Assembly (NCBI GenBank): GCA_964245345.1
Contig: CAXTMS010000105.1
Coordinates: 1 to 12,352, forward strand
Source: Lichenicola sp964245345
Lineage (GTDB): Bacteria > Pseudomonadota > Alphaproteobacteria > Acetobacterales > Acetobacteraceae
Length of the DNA stretch: 12,352 bases
Reading direction: 5' to 3'
This document shows, piece by piece, positions 1-6,905 of this stretch. A program made the translations under genes and the position numbers. The notes under the pieces are model-generated. The model made no database searches and was not told the origin of the DNA. It was given only the letters and a program-made list of their open reading frames with translations. Each line of letters opens with the position of its first letter. Positions within the stretch are counted from its first letter, which is position 1.

Positions 1-8
1 CCATGACA

Positions 9-26
9 GTCCCTCCAACAAGGGAC
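9..26 (-). terminator. Possible weak transcription-end hairpin after maiA
   Basis: A 6-bp perfect inverted repeat (GTCCCT / AGGGAC) with a 6-nt loop lies about 27 bases past the maiA stop codon on the minus strand. No T-run follows it on that strand, so it is not a classical intrinsic terminator. It could be a weak or Rho-assisted end, or simply chance. Confidence 0.25.
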
Positions 27-52
27 ACCATCACAAACAAAAGCAGATGCCG

Positions 53-700
53 TCATCCACCCGTCGCGGCGTCCGCGTCCGGCTGCCGGTCAGGATGCGC
101 CGCCGCGAACGGCGCCAACGCCGACGCACGATCCACGGCAGAAGACAGGTGAGGATAGGCGGCCAGGGAAACGCCGAAGCGTGCCGCGGAATAAACCTGC
201 GGGACGACGTGGCAGTCGGCCAGCGTCGGCTGGTCGCCGAACACGTATCCGCGTCCGTGCCGCGCGACCAGGACCTCGAGCGCCGCGAAGCCTTCCTCGA
301 TCCAACGTACCGCCCAGCGCCGCACCGCGGCGTCGTCTGCGGCAACGTCGTCGCGCAGTGCGGCCAGCACGCGGGCGTTGTTGAGCGGATGGATGTCGCA
401 GGCGACCAGCGCCGCCATGGCGCGGACGACCGCCTTTTCATCTGGGTCGGCTGGGAGAAGCGGGGGGTCGGGAAAGCGCTCCTCGAGCCACTCGATGATC
501 GCCGGGCTCTGCGTCAACACCGTGTCGCCGCTGTGCAGGGCCGGCACCAGGCCCTGCGGGTTCAACGCCAGGTAGGCCGACCCGCGATGCATCCCGGTGC
601 GCAGGTCGAGCGTGTGCTGCGTGTAGCGCAGGCCCTTCATGTTCAGCGCGATGCGGACCCGGTAGGAGGTGCCGGACCGCCAGTAGCCGTAGAGCCGCAT
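53..700 (-). CDS. maiA: Maleylacetoacetate isomerase (zeta-class glutathione S-transferase)
   Basis: This 215-aa protein should carry out the glutathione-dependent cis-trans isomerisation of 4-maleylacetoacetate to 4-fumarylacetoacetate in the cytoplasm, the second ring-fission-side step of homogentisate breakdown. The N-terminal thioredoxin-fold GST domain opens with the zeta-class signature RSGTSYRVRIAL (residues 8-19), which holds the catalytic Ser/Thr cluster. It continues with NPQGLVPAL (about 47-55) and the glutathione-site motif QSPAIIEWLEE (about 64-74). The all-helical C-terminal half carries GDQPTLADCHVVPQVYSA, the usual GST N-capping region. The length is typical of the family. I start at the ATG at 700 because the protein then begins MRLYGYWRSG as in homologues. 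A longer reading from 739 would overlap the end of fahA by 37 bases. The start lies 2 bases past the fahA stop, so the two genes are almost certainly co-transcribed and translationally coupled. Identification is by family motifs and neighbours. Confidence 0.93.
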   Translation of the reverse strand: MRLYGYWRSGTSYRVRIALNMKGLRYTQHTLDLRTGMHRGSAYLALNPQGLVPALHSGDTVLTQSPAIIEWLEERFPDPPLLPADPDEKAVVRAMAALVACDIHPLNNARVLAALRDDVAADDAAVRRWAVRWIEEGFAALEVLVARHGRGYVFGDQPTLADCHVVPQVYSAARFGVSLAAYPHLSSAVDRASALAPFAAAHPDRQPDADAATGG

Positions 701-702
701 CG

Positions 703-1998
703 CTACGCTGCCGGCGAAGGCAGCACCCGGCCGAGGCACTCGCCGAAGCCGATCGAAACGAAGCCGTCGGCGCGGGCGGTGCCCGAAAGCCGCACTTCGT
801 CCCCATCCTCAAGGAAGAAGCGCGTTTCTCCGGAGGGCAGCTGCACCGGCCGCTTGCCGCCGAGGGTGATCTCCAGAAGGCTTCCCAGTCCCTCGTCGTC
901 GACGCTGGACAGCGTGCCGGAGCCGATCAGGTCGCCCGGGTTCAGGTCGCACCCGTTCGAGGCCTGATGGGTCACGACCTGGGCCGCCGTCCAGTACATG
1001 TTGGCGGACATCTCGCTGCGGCTGAGACAATGCGGCGCCAGGCTCTGCGCGCGCATGGCGGGGGTCGAGACGTGAACCTCCAGGTCGACCTTGAATCCGC
1101 CCGAGCGTTGATCCTCGTCGTCCCGCAGATAGGGAAGCGGCTCGGGGTCGCCGGCCGGGCGCGGCGCGGCAGGAACCCGGAACGGCGCCATCGCTTCCAG
1201 CGTGACGACCCACGGCGACACCGTCGAGTGGAAGCTCTTGCCCAGGAACGGGCCGAGCGGCTGATACTCCCAGTACTGGATGTCACGTGCCGACCAATCG
1301 TTGAGCAGTCCGAAGCCGACGATGTGGTCGGAGGCTTCCCCTATGGGAACCGGACGGCCCAGCGTGCTGCCCGGCCCGACCCATATCGCCATCTCCAACT
1401 CGAAATCGAGCCGGGCCGACGGTGCCAGCCGCGGTTCACCTTCGTTGGCGCGGATCTGCCCGTTGGGCCGAACGATCGGCTCGCCCGATAGCCGTACCGA
1501 GGAGGCGCGACCATGGTAGCCGACCGGCACCCACTTGTAATTGGGCAGTAGCGGCGTGTCGGGACGGAACAGACGGCCGACGTTGTTGGCATGGTTGATG
1601 CCGGTATAGAAGTCGGAGTAATCGCCGATCGTCACCGGCATGTGCAGGGTGCAGTCGGAAGCGTTCAACAGCAGCGGTTGCACCTGCTCGCGATGGATCT
1701 GCCTGGACAGAAGGGCGGACAACCGCTTGCGCAGCTCCAACCGATCAGCCGGAGCAAGGCTGAACAACGGGTTGAGGCTGGTTCCACTCGCCGCACGGGC
1801 CGCCGCCTCAGGCAACAAGGGGATGATGGCCGCCAGATCCAGGATCTGGTCGCCTATGGCGACGCCGGGACGTGGCAGGTCGCCCGACGGCGGCGTGAAA
1901 ACGCCGTAGGGGAGGTTCTGCACCGGAAACATGGCATGGCCATTCGCGCTCTCCACCCAGCTCGATAGGGATGGATCATGAGTCTCATCGGGAACCAT
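703..1998 (-). CDS. fahA: Fumarylacetoacetase (fumarylacetoacetate hydrolase)
   Basis: The 431-aa product hydrolyses 4-fumarylacetoacetate to fumarate and acetoacetate, the last dedicated step of homogentisate catabolism. The N-terminal FAH domain starts with SWVESAN and FPVQNLPYGVF (residues 13-34), typical of bacterial FahA. The catalytic C-terminal domain shows GDYSDFYTGINHANNVG (125-141), with metal ligand Asp129 and catalytic His136. It also has DFELEMA (198-204), with metal ligands Glu200 and Glu202, and NDWSARDIQ (233-241), with ligand Asp234. WEYQPLGPFLGKSF and the late IGSGTLSS segment complete the fold. The active-site assignments come from the mouse FAH structure by motif position. 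The ATG at 1998 keeps the conserved SWVESAN segment, and a purine-rich AGCAGG lies just upstream. It is the first gene of fahA-maiA and diverges from the LuxR-type gene, with a palindromic site in the shared region. Nothing is missing from the active site. Confidence 0.96.
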   Translation of the reverse strand: MVPDETHDPSLSSWVESANGHAMFPVQNLPYGVFTPPSGDLPRPGVAIGDQILDLAAIIPLLPEAAARAASGTSLNPLFSLAPADRLELRKRLSALLSRQIHREQVQPLLLNASDCTLHMPVTIGDYSDFYTGINHANNVGRLFRPDTPLLPNYKWVPVGYHGRASSVRLSGEPIVRPNGQIRANEGEPRLAPSARLDFELEMAIWVGPGSTLGRPVPIGEASDHIVGFGLLNDWSARDIQYWEYQPLGPFLGKSFHSTVSPWVVTLEAMAPFRVPAAPRPAGDPEPLPYLRDDEDQRSGGFKVDLEVHVSTPAMRAQSLAPHCLSRSEMSANMYWTAAQVVTHQASNGCDLNPGDLIGSGTLSSVDDEGLGSLLEITLGGKRPVQLPSGETRFFLEDGDEVRLSGTARADGFVSIGFGECLGRVLPSPAA

Positions 1999-2042
1999 GG
2001 AGCCTGCTACCTCGCTTCGTCCGTGCCGCCATGTCCCGAACT

Positions 2043-2056
2043 TGTTTATATAAACA
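2043..2056. promoter_or_regulatory. Perfect 14-bp palindrome in the fahA/luxR-type divergent promoter region
   Basis: TGTTTATATAAACA is identical to its reverse complement and lies 45-58 bases upstream of the fahA start codon. On the fahA (minus) strand it contains TATAAA, a good -10-like hexamer, so a bound protein would overlap the probable fahA promoter. It is an AT-rich island in GC-rich DNA. I infer an operator, perhaps for the adjacent LuxR-type regulator or for another homogentisate-pathway regulator. The sequence does not show which protein binds. Confidence 0.5.
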
Positions 2057-2212
2057 TCCGGTTCAAGTTACAGCCACGCCGTCCTGTTCAACGCAATGGA
2101 TGTTCTTCAGCCACGTGCAATAACTGCCTCGTAGCCATTGCCACACTGCCAACACTATCCTACCGCCTGGAGAGCTCGCGTAACCTCCGGTAGGGACAGC
2201 GCAGCGTTCTCG

Positions 2213-2242
2213 TTGACGTGGTCATCTACTCGGGCCTATGAA
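2213..2242 (+). promoter_or_regulatory. Probable sigma70-type promoter of the LuxR-type gene
   Basis: TTGACG (2213-2218, five of six consensus matches) is separated by 18 bases from TATGAA (2237-2242, four of six matches). This predicts transcription starting near 2250 and a leader of about 40 bases ahead of the ATG at 2288, with a GGAGA ribosome site at 2276-2280. It was read by eye against the consensus only. Confidence 0.45.
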
Positions 2243-2287
2243 ATCTTGGCGCAAAGACCAAGAGGCGGCGCTGTAGGAGAGAAGGGG

Positions 2288-3154
2288 ATGGAAGGCGGAG
2301 GTGCCACTGGTCAAACCAGTGGTCTATCCTGGTTGATCGAATCCTTGGGTTCGATGAGCTTCGACCGAAGGCTGATGGACTACCTGAGTTCAACGTGCGG
2401 CGCCGAGCACTGCGCGACGTATCAGTTCACCGAGCACGCGCCGTTGGTGATCTTCGCCACGAGTCTCGATGGATCGGATGTCGCCAAGCGAAACGTTGCC
2501 CAGTATTTACGTAAACAATACTGGCGTCACGACGGAATGTTCTTCGAGTCCGGTCACAATATTGAACTTCCTGAATATGAGATTGGCCGGCTCGAAACCA
2601 GAAAGATCGAGGACGTCCGCTTCCGCTCGGAGATCTATGCCCATGACGGGATCGTCGAGCGGGTCCGCATCACCGGATCCGGAACCGAGGCGACCATCAG
2701 CCTGAGCGTGCTCAAGACGGTTTCGCGGGGCCGCTTTTCCGACCTGGAGATCGACCAGCTTCGGTCGGCGGCACCGTTGCTCCTGTCCCTGCTGTGCAAG
2801 CACGCGTCGCTGGTCGGACACAAGCTCGACATGCGCCGCATTCTCAGCGACCTGACATTCGTTGAACACGTGCTGGCGAGAGAGGCCGACTCGCTGCCGA
2901 GACGCGAAGCCGAGGTGGTGGCGCGGATCCTGTTCGGCATGTCCACGCTCGGCATCGCGCTGGAGCTCGGCATCAGCGAAGAAACGGTGATGACGTATCG
3001 CAAGCGCGTCTACGGTCGTCTGTCTTTGGGAAGCCAGCGTGAGCTTCTGTTGTGGTATCTCCATTTGTTGAACAACTATTCGTTCGGCTGCAACGCGTTC
3101 CACGCGGAGGTCCTGGACCCGGCAAGGCGGGCGCCCTCGGTCGCCTTGAGTTAG
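2288..3154 (+). CDS. LuxR-type (HTH) transcriptional regulator
   Basis: This 288-aa DNA-binding protein has a C-terminal LuxR/FixJ-type helix-turn-helix at about residues 202-258. It shows LPRREAEVV, GMSTLGIALELGISEETV and YRKRVYGRL, close to the family pattern of IA..L.IS..TV plus a YRKR recognition helix. The N-terminal ~170 residues look like a small cytoplasmic sensing domain of the kind seen in orphan LuxR-type regulators. I see no response-regulator receiver motif and cannot assign it as an acyl-homoserine-lactone domain. The start at 2288 has a good Shine-Dalgarno (GGAGA, 7 bases upstream) and a promoter-like pair further up; an in-frame extension to 2138 lacks these. It diverges from fahA-maiA and points towards scoAB, so a role as local regulator of homogentisate genes is likely. 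The effector is unknown. An internal start at 2354 (MSFDRRL) is possible but has no ribosome site. Confidence 0.85.
   Translation: MEGGGATGQTSGLSWLIESLGSMSFDRRLMDYLSSTCGAEHCATYQFTEHAPLVIFATSLDGSDVAKRNVAQYLRKQYWRHDGMFFESGHNIELPEYEIGRLETRKIEDVRFRSEIYAHDGIVERVRITGSGTEATISLSVLKTVSRGRFSDLEIDQLRSAAPLLLSLLCKHASLVGHKLDMRRILSDLTFVEHVLAREADSLPRREAEVVARILFGMSTLGIALELGISEETVMTYRKRVYGRLSLGSQRELLLWYLHLLNNYSFGCNAFHAEVLDPARRAPSVALS
2304..2322. repeat. 8-bp perfect inverted repeat just inside the LuxR-type gene
   Basis: CCACTGGT and ACCAGTGG are separated by CAA and begin 16 bases after the A of the start codon. It could be an autoregulatory operator, or an mRNA hairpin (8 bp stem, 3-nt loop) next to the ribosome-binding region. 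It is seen directly in the sequence; function is inferred. Confidence 0.35.
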
Positions 3155-4305
3155 CTCGCCGGAAGGACGTAGAAGGCAGGCCCATCGGGTCGCGTGGATG
3201 CCTAAAGGACGGCCGATCGGGCGGTGGTCACCGGTTCTTGCTCGCCGGCTGCGTCGGGGCCACCGGCCGTCCGAACGATAACGCGTCCTGGACGCATCCA
3301 GCGTCACAGGCACGACGGCGAGCTGGCGGTGCGTCACCTCGGAGCAGGCTGACGCGGATACCGGCTCGGACACCTGATCACGCGATGCGAGGGTCGGTGC
3401 CGGATGGCCAAGGCCATCAACCGTGAGGTGGGTCCTGGTGCCGGCATCTTCCCGGGGATGTCCTGGGGCCTGTTCGCCTACCTGCATCAGGCGGCAATCC
3501 GCTGATGCGCTTGGACACGGATACCGCCGACCAGGCCGTGCTCGTATCCGGCCTTCGGATGCGCTCGAACCTGCGCTTGCAGATCTTGGCATAATCCGCA
3601 GCAGAAGCGGCGGCAGGATCCGGCTAGGGGGTTCAGGTAACGCGATCTAGACCCGCCACGCGACCACGATCCGCACGAGCTGCCGCAGCCGGTGCGTCCG
3701 CTTGAGCCGCCTCGGCGTTGCGACCGCACATCAGCGTCAGGCGTGCATTGGATCGACCGGCCAGCAATGGCGCCCGCCTCAAGGCGCTCCGAAGCGCTAG
3801 CGGCCTCAAGGCCGAACATCGACGCACGCCTTCGCGTTGCATCGGACGCTGCTCAGGACCCAGCCCGGGCTACGTGATCTGGTCGGCATGGGTCGCACAA
3901 CCGTTGACACGGGAAACGTCCTGAAGGCGCGGAAACAGGCCGCGTCCGCTCCATCCACAACCAGGAGCGGCAGCTTCCCTGCCATCGGATTGTTCGTCGG
4001 CAGCAGACCGCATTGGAGACCGCTTCCGCCCTGCGCGGTGTGGCGCATTGGATCCGCGCGACTGCGCGTGGCCAAGATGGCCGCACGACGCGACGCGTTG
4101 GCATCCAGCAAAGTCGGACCACTCGACTGATCTCCTAACCTTGTGGCCAGAGAAGCTCATGGCTTCCTGATCGGCGACAAGAAGCCGTTATGATCCTAAG
4201 GAAATTTGGGGAAAGACACTCGTGCTTATTCAACAAGAACGTTGCACAGGCTATCCTGGAAATGGTCGTATGGTGGATGCATGCGGCGCTATGGGAAGAA
4301 TCAGG
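3155..4305. other. 1.15-kb region without an intact gene; probably eroded DNA
   Basis: No reading frame here has a convincing start, ribosome site and protein-like sequence; the open stretches are short and interrupted in all six frames. Weak traces suggest decayed transposase genes. In the plus frame, 3941-4039 reads roughly like the helical middle of an IS110/IS1111-family transposase (HRIVRRQQTALE then ALRG). A short STGQQWR near 3750-3779 recalls IS5-family proteins. Neither is strong enough to annotate as an element, and I found no clean terminal inverted repeats or target duplication. Near the right end, TATGAT (4189-4194) could be a -10 box for scoAB, but no good -35 precedes it. The region separates the LuxR-type gene from scoAB, which may once have been closer together. 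Confidence 0.5.
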
Positions 4306-5019
4306 ATGGCATCGAACAAGGTATTTGCCGACGCAACCGCCGCAATGGCCGGTTTGATCCGCGACGGCATGACCATCATGGTAGGCGGTTTCGGCCTCTG
4401 CGGCATTCCGTCGACCTTGATAGACCAGATCCGGGAAAGCGGAGCGCGGGATCTCACGATCATCTCAAATAATGCCGGTATCGACGGCGTCGGCCTGGGC
4501 AAGCTGCTGGAAACTCGCCAGGTACGCCGGATGATCAGTTCGTACGTCGGCGAGAACAAGCTGTTCGCCCAGCAGTTCCTGGCAGGCGAGCTGGAGATCG
4601 AGTTCAACCCTCAGGGCACGCTCGCCGAGCGCATCCGTGCTGGAGGCGCAGGCATCCCGGCGTTCTTTACGCCGACCGGTTTCGGCACCGAGGTTGCCCA
4701 AGGAAAGGAGACCAGGGAGTTCAACGGGCGCCACTACGTGATGGAGCGCGGCCTATTCGCGGATCTTGCTCTCGTTCACGCCAGGGTTGGCGACAGCGAA
4801 GGAAACCTGACCTACCGGATGACCGCACGAAACTTCAATCCGGTCATGGCGACGGCGGCGACGGTGACAGTAGCCGAAGTCGAGGATCTGGTTGAGCCGG
4901 GCGTGCTCGATCCCGACACCATCGCGACACCGGGGATCTTCGTGCAGCGCCTGCTCAAGCTCGACGAGGTGGAGAAGCACATCGAGCAGCGTACGCTTCG
5001 TTCCCGTTCTGCAGTCTGA
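4306..5019 (+). CDS. scoA: 3-oxoacid (succinyl-CoA:acetoacetate) CoA-transferase, subunit A
   Basis: The 237-aa alpha subunit of a heteromeric class I CoA-transferase. With ScoB it should move CoA from succinyl-CoA to acetoacetate, giving acetoacetyl-CoA plus succinate. Family marks in order: VGGFGLCGIPSTLI (26-39), SNNAG (54-58), SSYVGEN (78-84), ELEIEFNPQGTLAERIRAGGAG (95-116, the oxoacid-binding side), PAFFTPTGFGT (118-128) and a late AEVEDLVEPG (190-199). I chose the ATG at 4306 because the protein then begins MASNKVFADA like homologues and has a purine-rich GGGAAGAA six bases upstream. In-frame ATGs at 4222, 4270 and 4291 are possible but add unconserved sequence. The homogentisate context supports acetoacetate over 3-oxoadipate (PcaI) as substrate, although sequence alone does not separate these cleanly. 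GC content looks lower by eye than in the right-hand operon. Confidence 0.9.
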   Translation: MASNKVFADATAAMAGLIRDGMTIMVGGFGLCGIPSTLIDQIRESGARDLTIISNNAGIDGVGLGKLLETRQVRRMISSYVGENKLFAQQFLAGELEIEFNPQGTLAERIRAGGAGIPAFFTPTGFGTEVAQGKETREFNGRHYVMERGLFADLALVHARVGDSEGNLTYRMTARNFNPVMATAATVTVAEVEDLVEPGVLDPDTIATPGIFVQRLLKLDEVEKHIEQRTLRSRSAV

Positions 5020-5032
5020 GGAGAAGACAAAG

Positions 5033-5689
5033 ATGCCCTGGGACAGGAACCAGATGGCGGCCCGCGCCGCACGTGAATTGCATGACAATACCTACGTCAA
5101 TCTCGGTATCGGCATTCCAACCTTGGTTGCCAACCACATCCCGCCGGGGATGGACATCACACTTCACTCCGAGAACGGAATGCTCGGGATCGGGCCGTTT
5201 CCCTACGAAGGGGACGAGGATCCCGATCTCATCAACGCCGGCAAGCAAACGGTGACGAGACTTCCGACCACGAGCTTCTTTGACAGCGCCACAAGCTTCG
5301 CCATGGTGCGCGGTGGTCATATTGCCCTGTCGATCCTGGGCGGCCTGCAGGTCGCGGAAAACGGCGATCTCGCAAACTGGATGATCCCCGGCAAGATGGT
5401 CAAGGGAATGGGCGGAGCAATGGACCTCGTGGCGGGCGTGCCACGAGTCGTGATCCTGATGGAACATACGGCAAAGAACGAGCCGAAGATTCTCAGGCGG
5501 TGCACGCTGCCGTTGACGGGTGCCGGCGTCGTCAACCTGATCGTGACCGACCTTTGCGTGTTCGACGTTGCTCGTCCCGGGCTCACGCTGGTCGACCTCT
5601 GCCCGGACGTCACGATCGAGGAGGTGCGTCAGCGCACCGAAGCGGACTTCGCCATCCACCCAGACGTCAAGCAGACCGCAGCCGCCTAG
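5033..5689 (+). CDS. scoB: 3-oxoacid (succinyl-CoA:acetoacetate) CoA-transferase, subunit B
   Basis: The 218-aa beta subunit carries the catalytic glutamate: Glu47 in SENGMLGIGP (46-55), the residue that forms the glutamyl-CoA thioester in class I CoA-transferases. Other family marks are NLGIGIPTLVANHIP (23-37), FFDSATSFAMVRGGHIALSILGGLQV (82-107), GDLANWMIPGKMVKGMGGAMDLV (111-133), VVILMEHTAK (139-148) and TLPLTGAGVVNLIVTDLCVF (158-177). The start has a strong GAGGAG ribosome site whose first bases overlap the scoA stop, with 13 bases between the genes, so the two subunits are co-translated in step. Acetoacetate released by FahA is the obvious substrate here. The stop lies only six bases from the stop of an IS630-type transposase remnant on the other strand, so any original downstream gene has been cut off or displaced. 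Confidence 0.92.
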   Translation: MPWDRNQMAARAARELHDNTYVNLGIGIPTLVANHIPPGMDITLHSENGMLGIGPFPYEGDEDPDLINAGKQTVTRLPTTSFFDSATSFAMVRGGHIALSILGGLQVAENGDLANWMIPGKMVKGMGGAMDLVAGVPRVVILMEHTAKNEPKILRRCTLPLTGAGVVNLIVTDLCVFDVARPGLTLVDLCPDVTIEEVRQRTEADFAIHPDVKQTAAA

Positions 5690-5695
5690 ACCGTT

Positions 5696-5824
5696 TCACA
5701 CCACATGACTTCGCGTCCCTGAGTTGGCGAGGTGATTGCGGCATTCGGCCGGGTTGAACTGATCGGGCAGCCGGCCGATGGTGCTCAAAGTGTTTCGGCC
5801 ACGTACCTCCTGGTGTGCCAGTAA
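5696..5824 (-). pseudogene. IS630-family transposase, C-terminal fragment
   Basis: On the minus strand 42 codons plus a stop read like the end of IS630/Tc1-type transposases. An RGRNTLSTIGRLPDQF helix is followed by NPAECRNHLANSG, the position of the family's usual 'TIGRLLD.F.PDEC.NYFA.AGY' ending. The frame is closed upstream by a stop at 5825-5827. The preceding catalytic DDE domain, including the expected NPxLNPIE segment, is absent in all frames, so only the 3' end survives. It lies tail-to-tail against scoB. This is family knowledge applied to a short stretch; it is the clearest mobile-element trace in the window. Confidence 0.7.
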
Positions 5825-6061
5825 TCATGCGGGGCGGTATTAACCAAACGCTCACCGCGAGGCGCCTGTCCATATCCGAGGACCATATTCGATATATGGC
5901 CGAGGACGTTGCCGATTACATAGACGGGCCCGAACCGACCAAGTCGCGCAACGCAGCAGAGGGCTTAGCTGTCTGACGACGGGATGATCGACGTCATGCG
6001 GCCAGATATCCGATCGGCCGACCCTGGTTCAGGTCAGCGTAGTCATATGGATCGAACCGCC
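5825..6061. other. Convergent intergenic region between the IS630 remnant and amidohydrolase A
   Basis: About 240 bases with no gene I can support. A 49-codon plus-strand frame (5827-5976) has an ATG but no ribosome site and no recognisable family. It contains an AT-rich cluster of CCATAT/ATATGG units, listed separately. I see no stem followed by a T-run that would end either the scoAB or the amidohydrolase transcript. Confidence 0.4.
5870..5899. repeat. Three CCATAT/ATATGG half-sites
   Basis: CCATAT occurs at 5870-5875 and 5883-5888, and its reverse complement ATATGG at 5894-5899. The last two form an inverted repeat with a 5-base spacer, and the first two are direct repeats 13 bases apart. 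This resembles a protein-binding site array or the core of a decayed element end; its role is unknown. Confidence 0.3.
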
Positions 6062-6889
6062 TCAAAAGCCATAAAGATGCGCGGGGTTGTCCACCAGCAG
6101 CTTTTGGACGATTGCCGGATCACCGGCCCAGCCGGTAACTGCCTGCAGGAACTGCTTGGCGTCCGGGTTCAGGGACGTGAAGCCCGCATGCGGCCAGTTG
6201 CTACCCCAGACACAACGCTCTGGAGCATGCGACAGCAGCTTCCGGCCGAGCGTCTCGACGTCGCGGTAGTGCGGCGCGCCGGTTTCGCTGCCCGCATAAG
6301 GCGACGACAGCTTCACCCAGAAGCGGCCGGTGTCCAGAAGCCGCAGCAGCGCCCCGACTTCCGGGCTGTCGATGGGCAGAAGGTCCAGGTACAGGCCGAA
6401 GTGCTCGATGACGACGGTGCCGGGAAGCGCCGAAACGACGTCATACCGTTCCAGCAGGTCCCGACCGTCGAAGCCGATGTCGGAATGCCATCCATGCTCC
6501 ACCACCCGGTGCGCGATCGCGTTGAACGCGTCCCAGGTTGTGGACGCCCGCGAGTTCAGCGTGAAGAAGCGCGCGCCCACCATGCCCTGCCGGCCCAGGC
6601 GTTCGATCTCCTCGTGGCTGGCATCGTCGTCGAGCAGCGCGATGCCGCGCCCGGCCCCTCCGAGCGCCATCACCGCATCGGCCGTGCACGAGTTGTCCGT
6701 GCCGTAGGCGGTCGGGTGGACGATGACCGCCCGCTCGACACCCAGCCGGGCCATCTCGCGCCTGTAGTCAGCCAGGGTGGAGCCCGGCTCGGGCGCGTGG
6801 TAGGCCTTCGGGCTCAACGGGTAGCCATCCTCGTAGACGTGCATGTGCGCGTCCGTCAGGCCGGACAGCTTTTCCTGCTCGATCGACAT
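6062..6889 (-). CDS. Amidohydrolase A, PDC-lactonase-like TIM-barrel hydrolase
   Basis: A 275-aa member of the amidohydrolase superfamily (amidohydro-rel / 2-pyrone-4,6-dicarboxylate lactonase branch), predicted cytoplasmic. It keeps the first-strand motif TDAHMHVYEDGYPL with HxH at His15/His17. It also has GARFFTLNSR (105-114), IEHFGLYLD (161-169, His163) and VWGSNWPHAG (227-236), and ends VDNPAHLYGF. In the usual GSDWPH motif the catalytic Asp is replaced by Asn231 (codon AAC). The start at 6889 has a perfect GGAGG six bases upstream; the open frame to 7060 only overlaps amidohydrolase B. It is the last gene of the operon, 16 bases after amidohydrolase B. Known relatives open lactones or pyrones of aromatic pathways, so a lactone or related ester is the likely substrate type, but the compound cannot be named. 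The Asn change could mean altered chemistry, a partner-dependent enzyme, or loss of activity. Confidence 0.8.
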   Translation of the reverse strand: MSIEQEKLSGLTDAHMHVYEDGYPLSPKAYHAPEPGSTLADYRREMARLGVERAVIVHPTAYGTDNSCTADAVMALGGAGRGIALLDDDASHEEIERLGRQGMVGARFFTLNSRASTTWDAFNAIAHRVVEHGWHSDIGFDGRDLLERYDVVSALPGTVVIEHFGLYLDLLPIDSPEVGALLRLLDTGRFWVKLSSPYAGSETGAPHYRDVETLGRKLLSHAPERCVWGSNWPHAGFTSLNPDAKQFLQAVTGWAGDPAIVQKLLVDNPAHLYGF

Positions 6890-6905
6890 CTTGAGCCTCC
6901 GGACC

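Noticed and set aside
47..967. A 306-codon plus-strand frame across maiA and fahA
   Set aside because: It is the antisense shadow of two strongly identified enzymes; its composition is Arg/Pro-rich and no family is visible.
3200..3260. A GGGHRFL string resembling IS481-family transposases
   Set aside because: The match is only a few residues. The expected DDE motif and following segments are absent in every frame downstream.
3740..3790. STGQQWR resembling the TGCQWR motif of IS5-family transposases
   Set aside because: It is too short, with stops soon after and no second conserved segment; mentioned only as a weak trace in the eroded region.
4222..4305. A longer N-terminus for ScoA starting at 4222
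   Set aside because: The extra 28 residues are not like the family's N-terminus, while the ATG at 4306 has a purine-rich ribosome site and gives the expected MASNKVF-type start.
5827..5976. A 49-codon plus-strand frame after scoB
   Set aside because: It has no ribosome-binding site, no recognisable similarity and lies in a region with a decayed insertion sequence.
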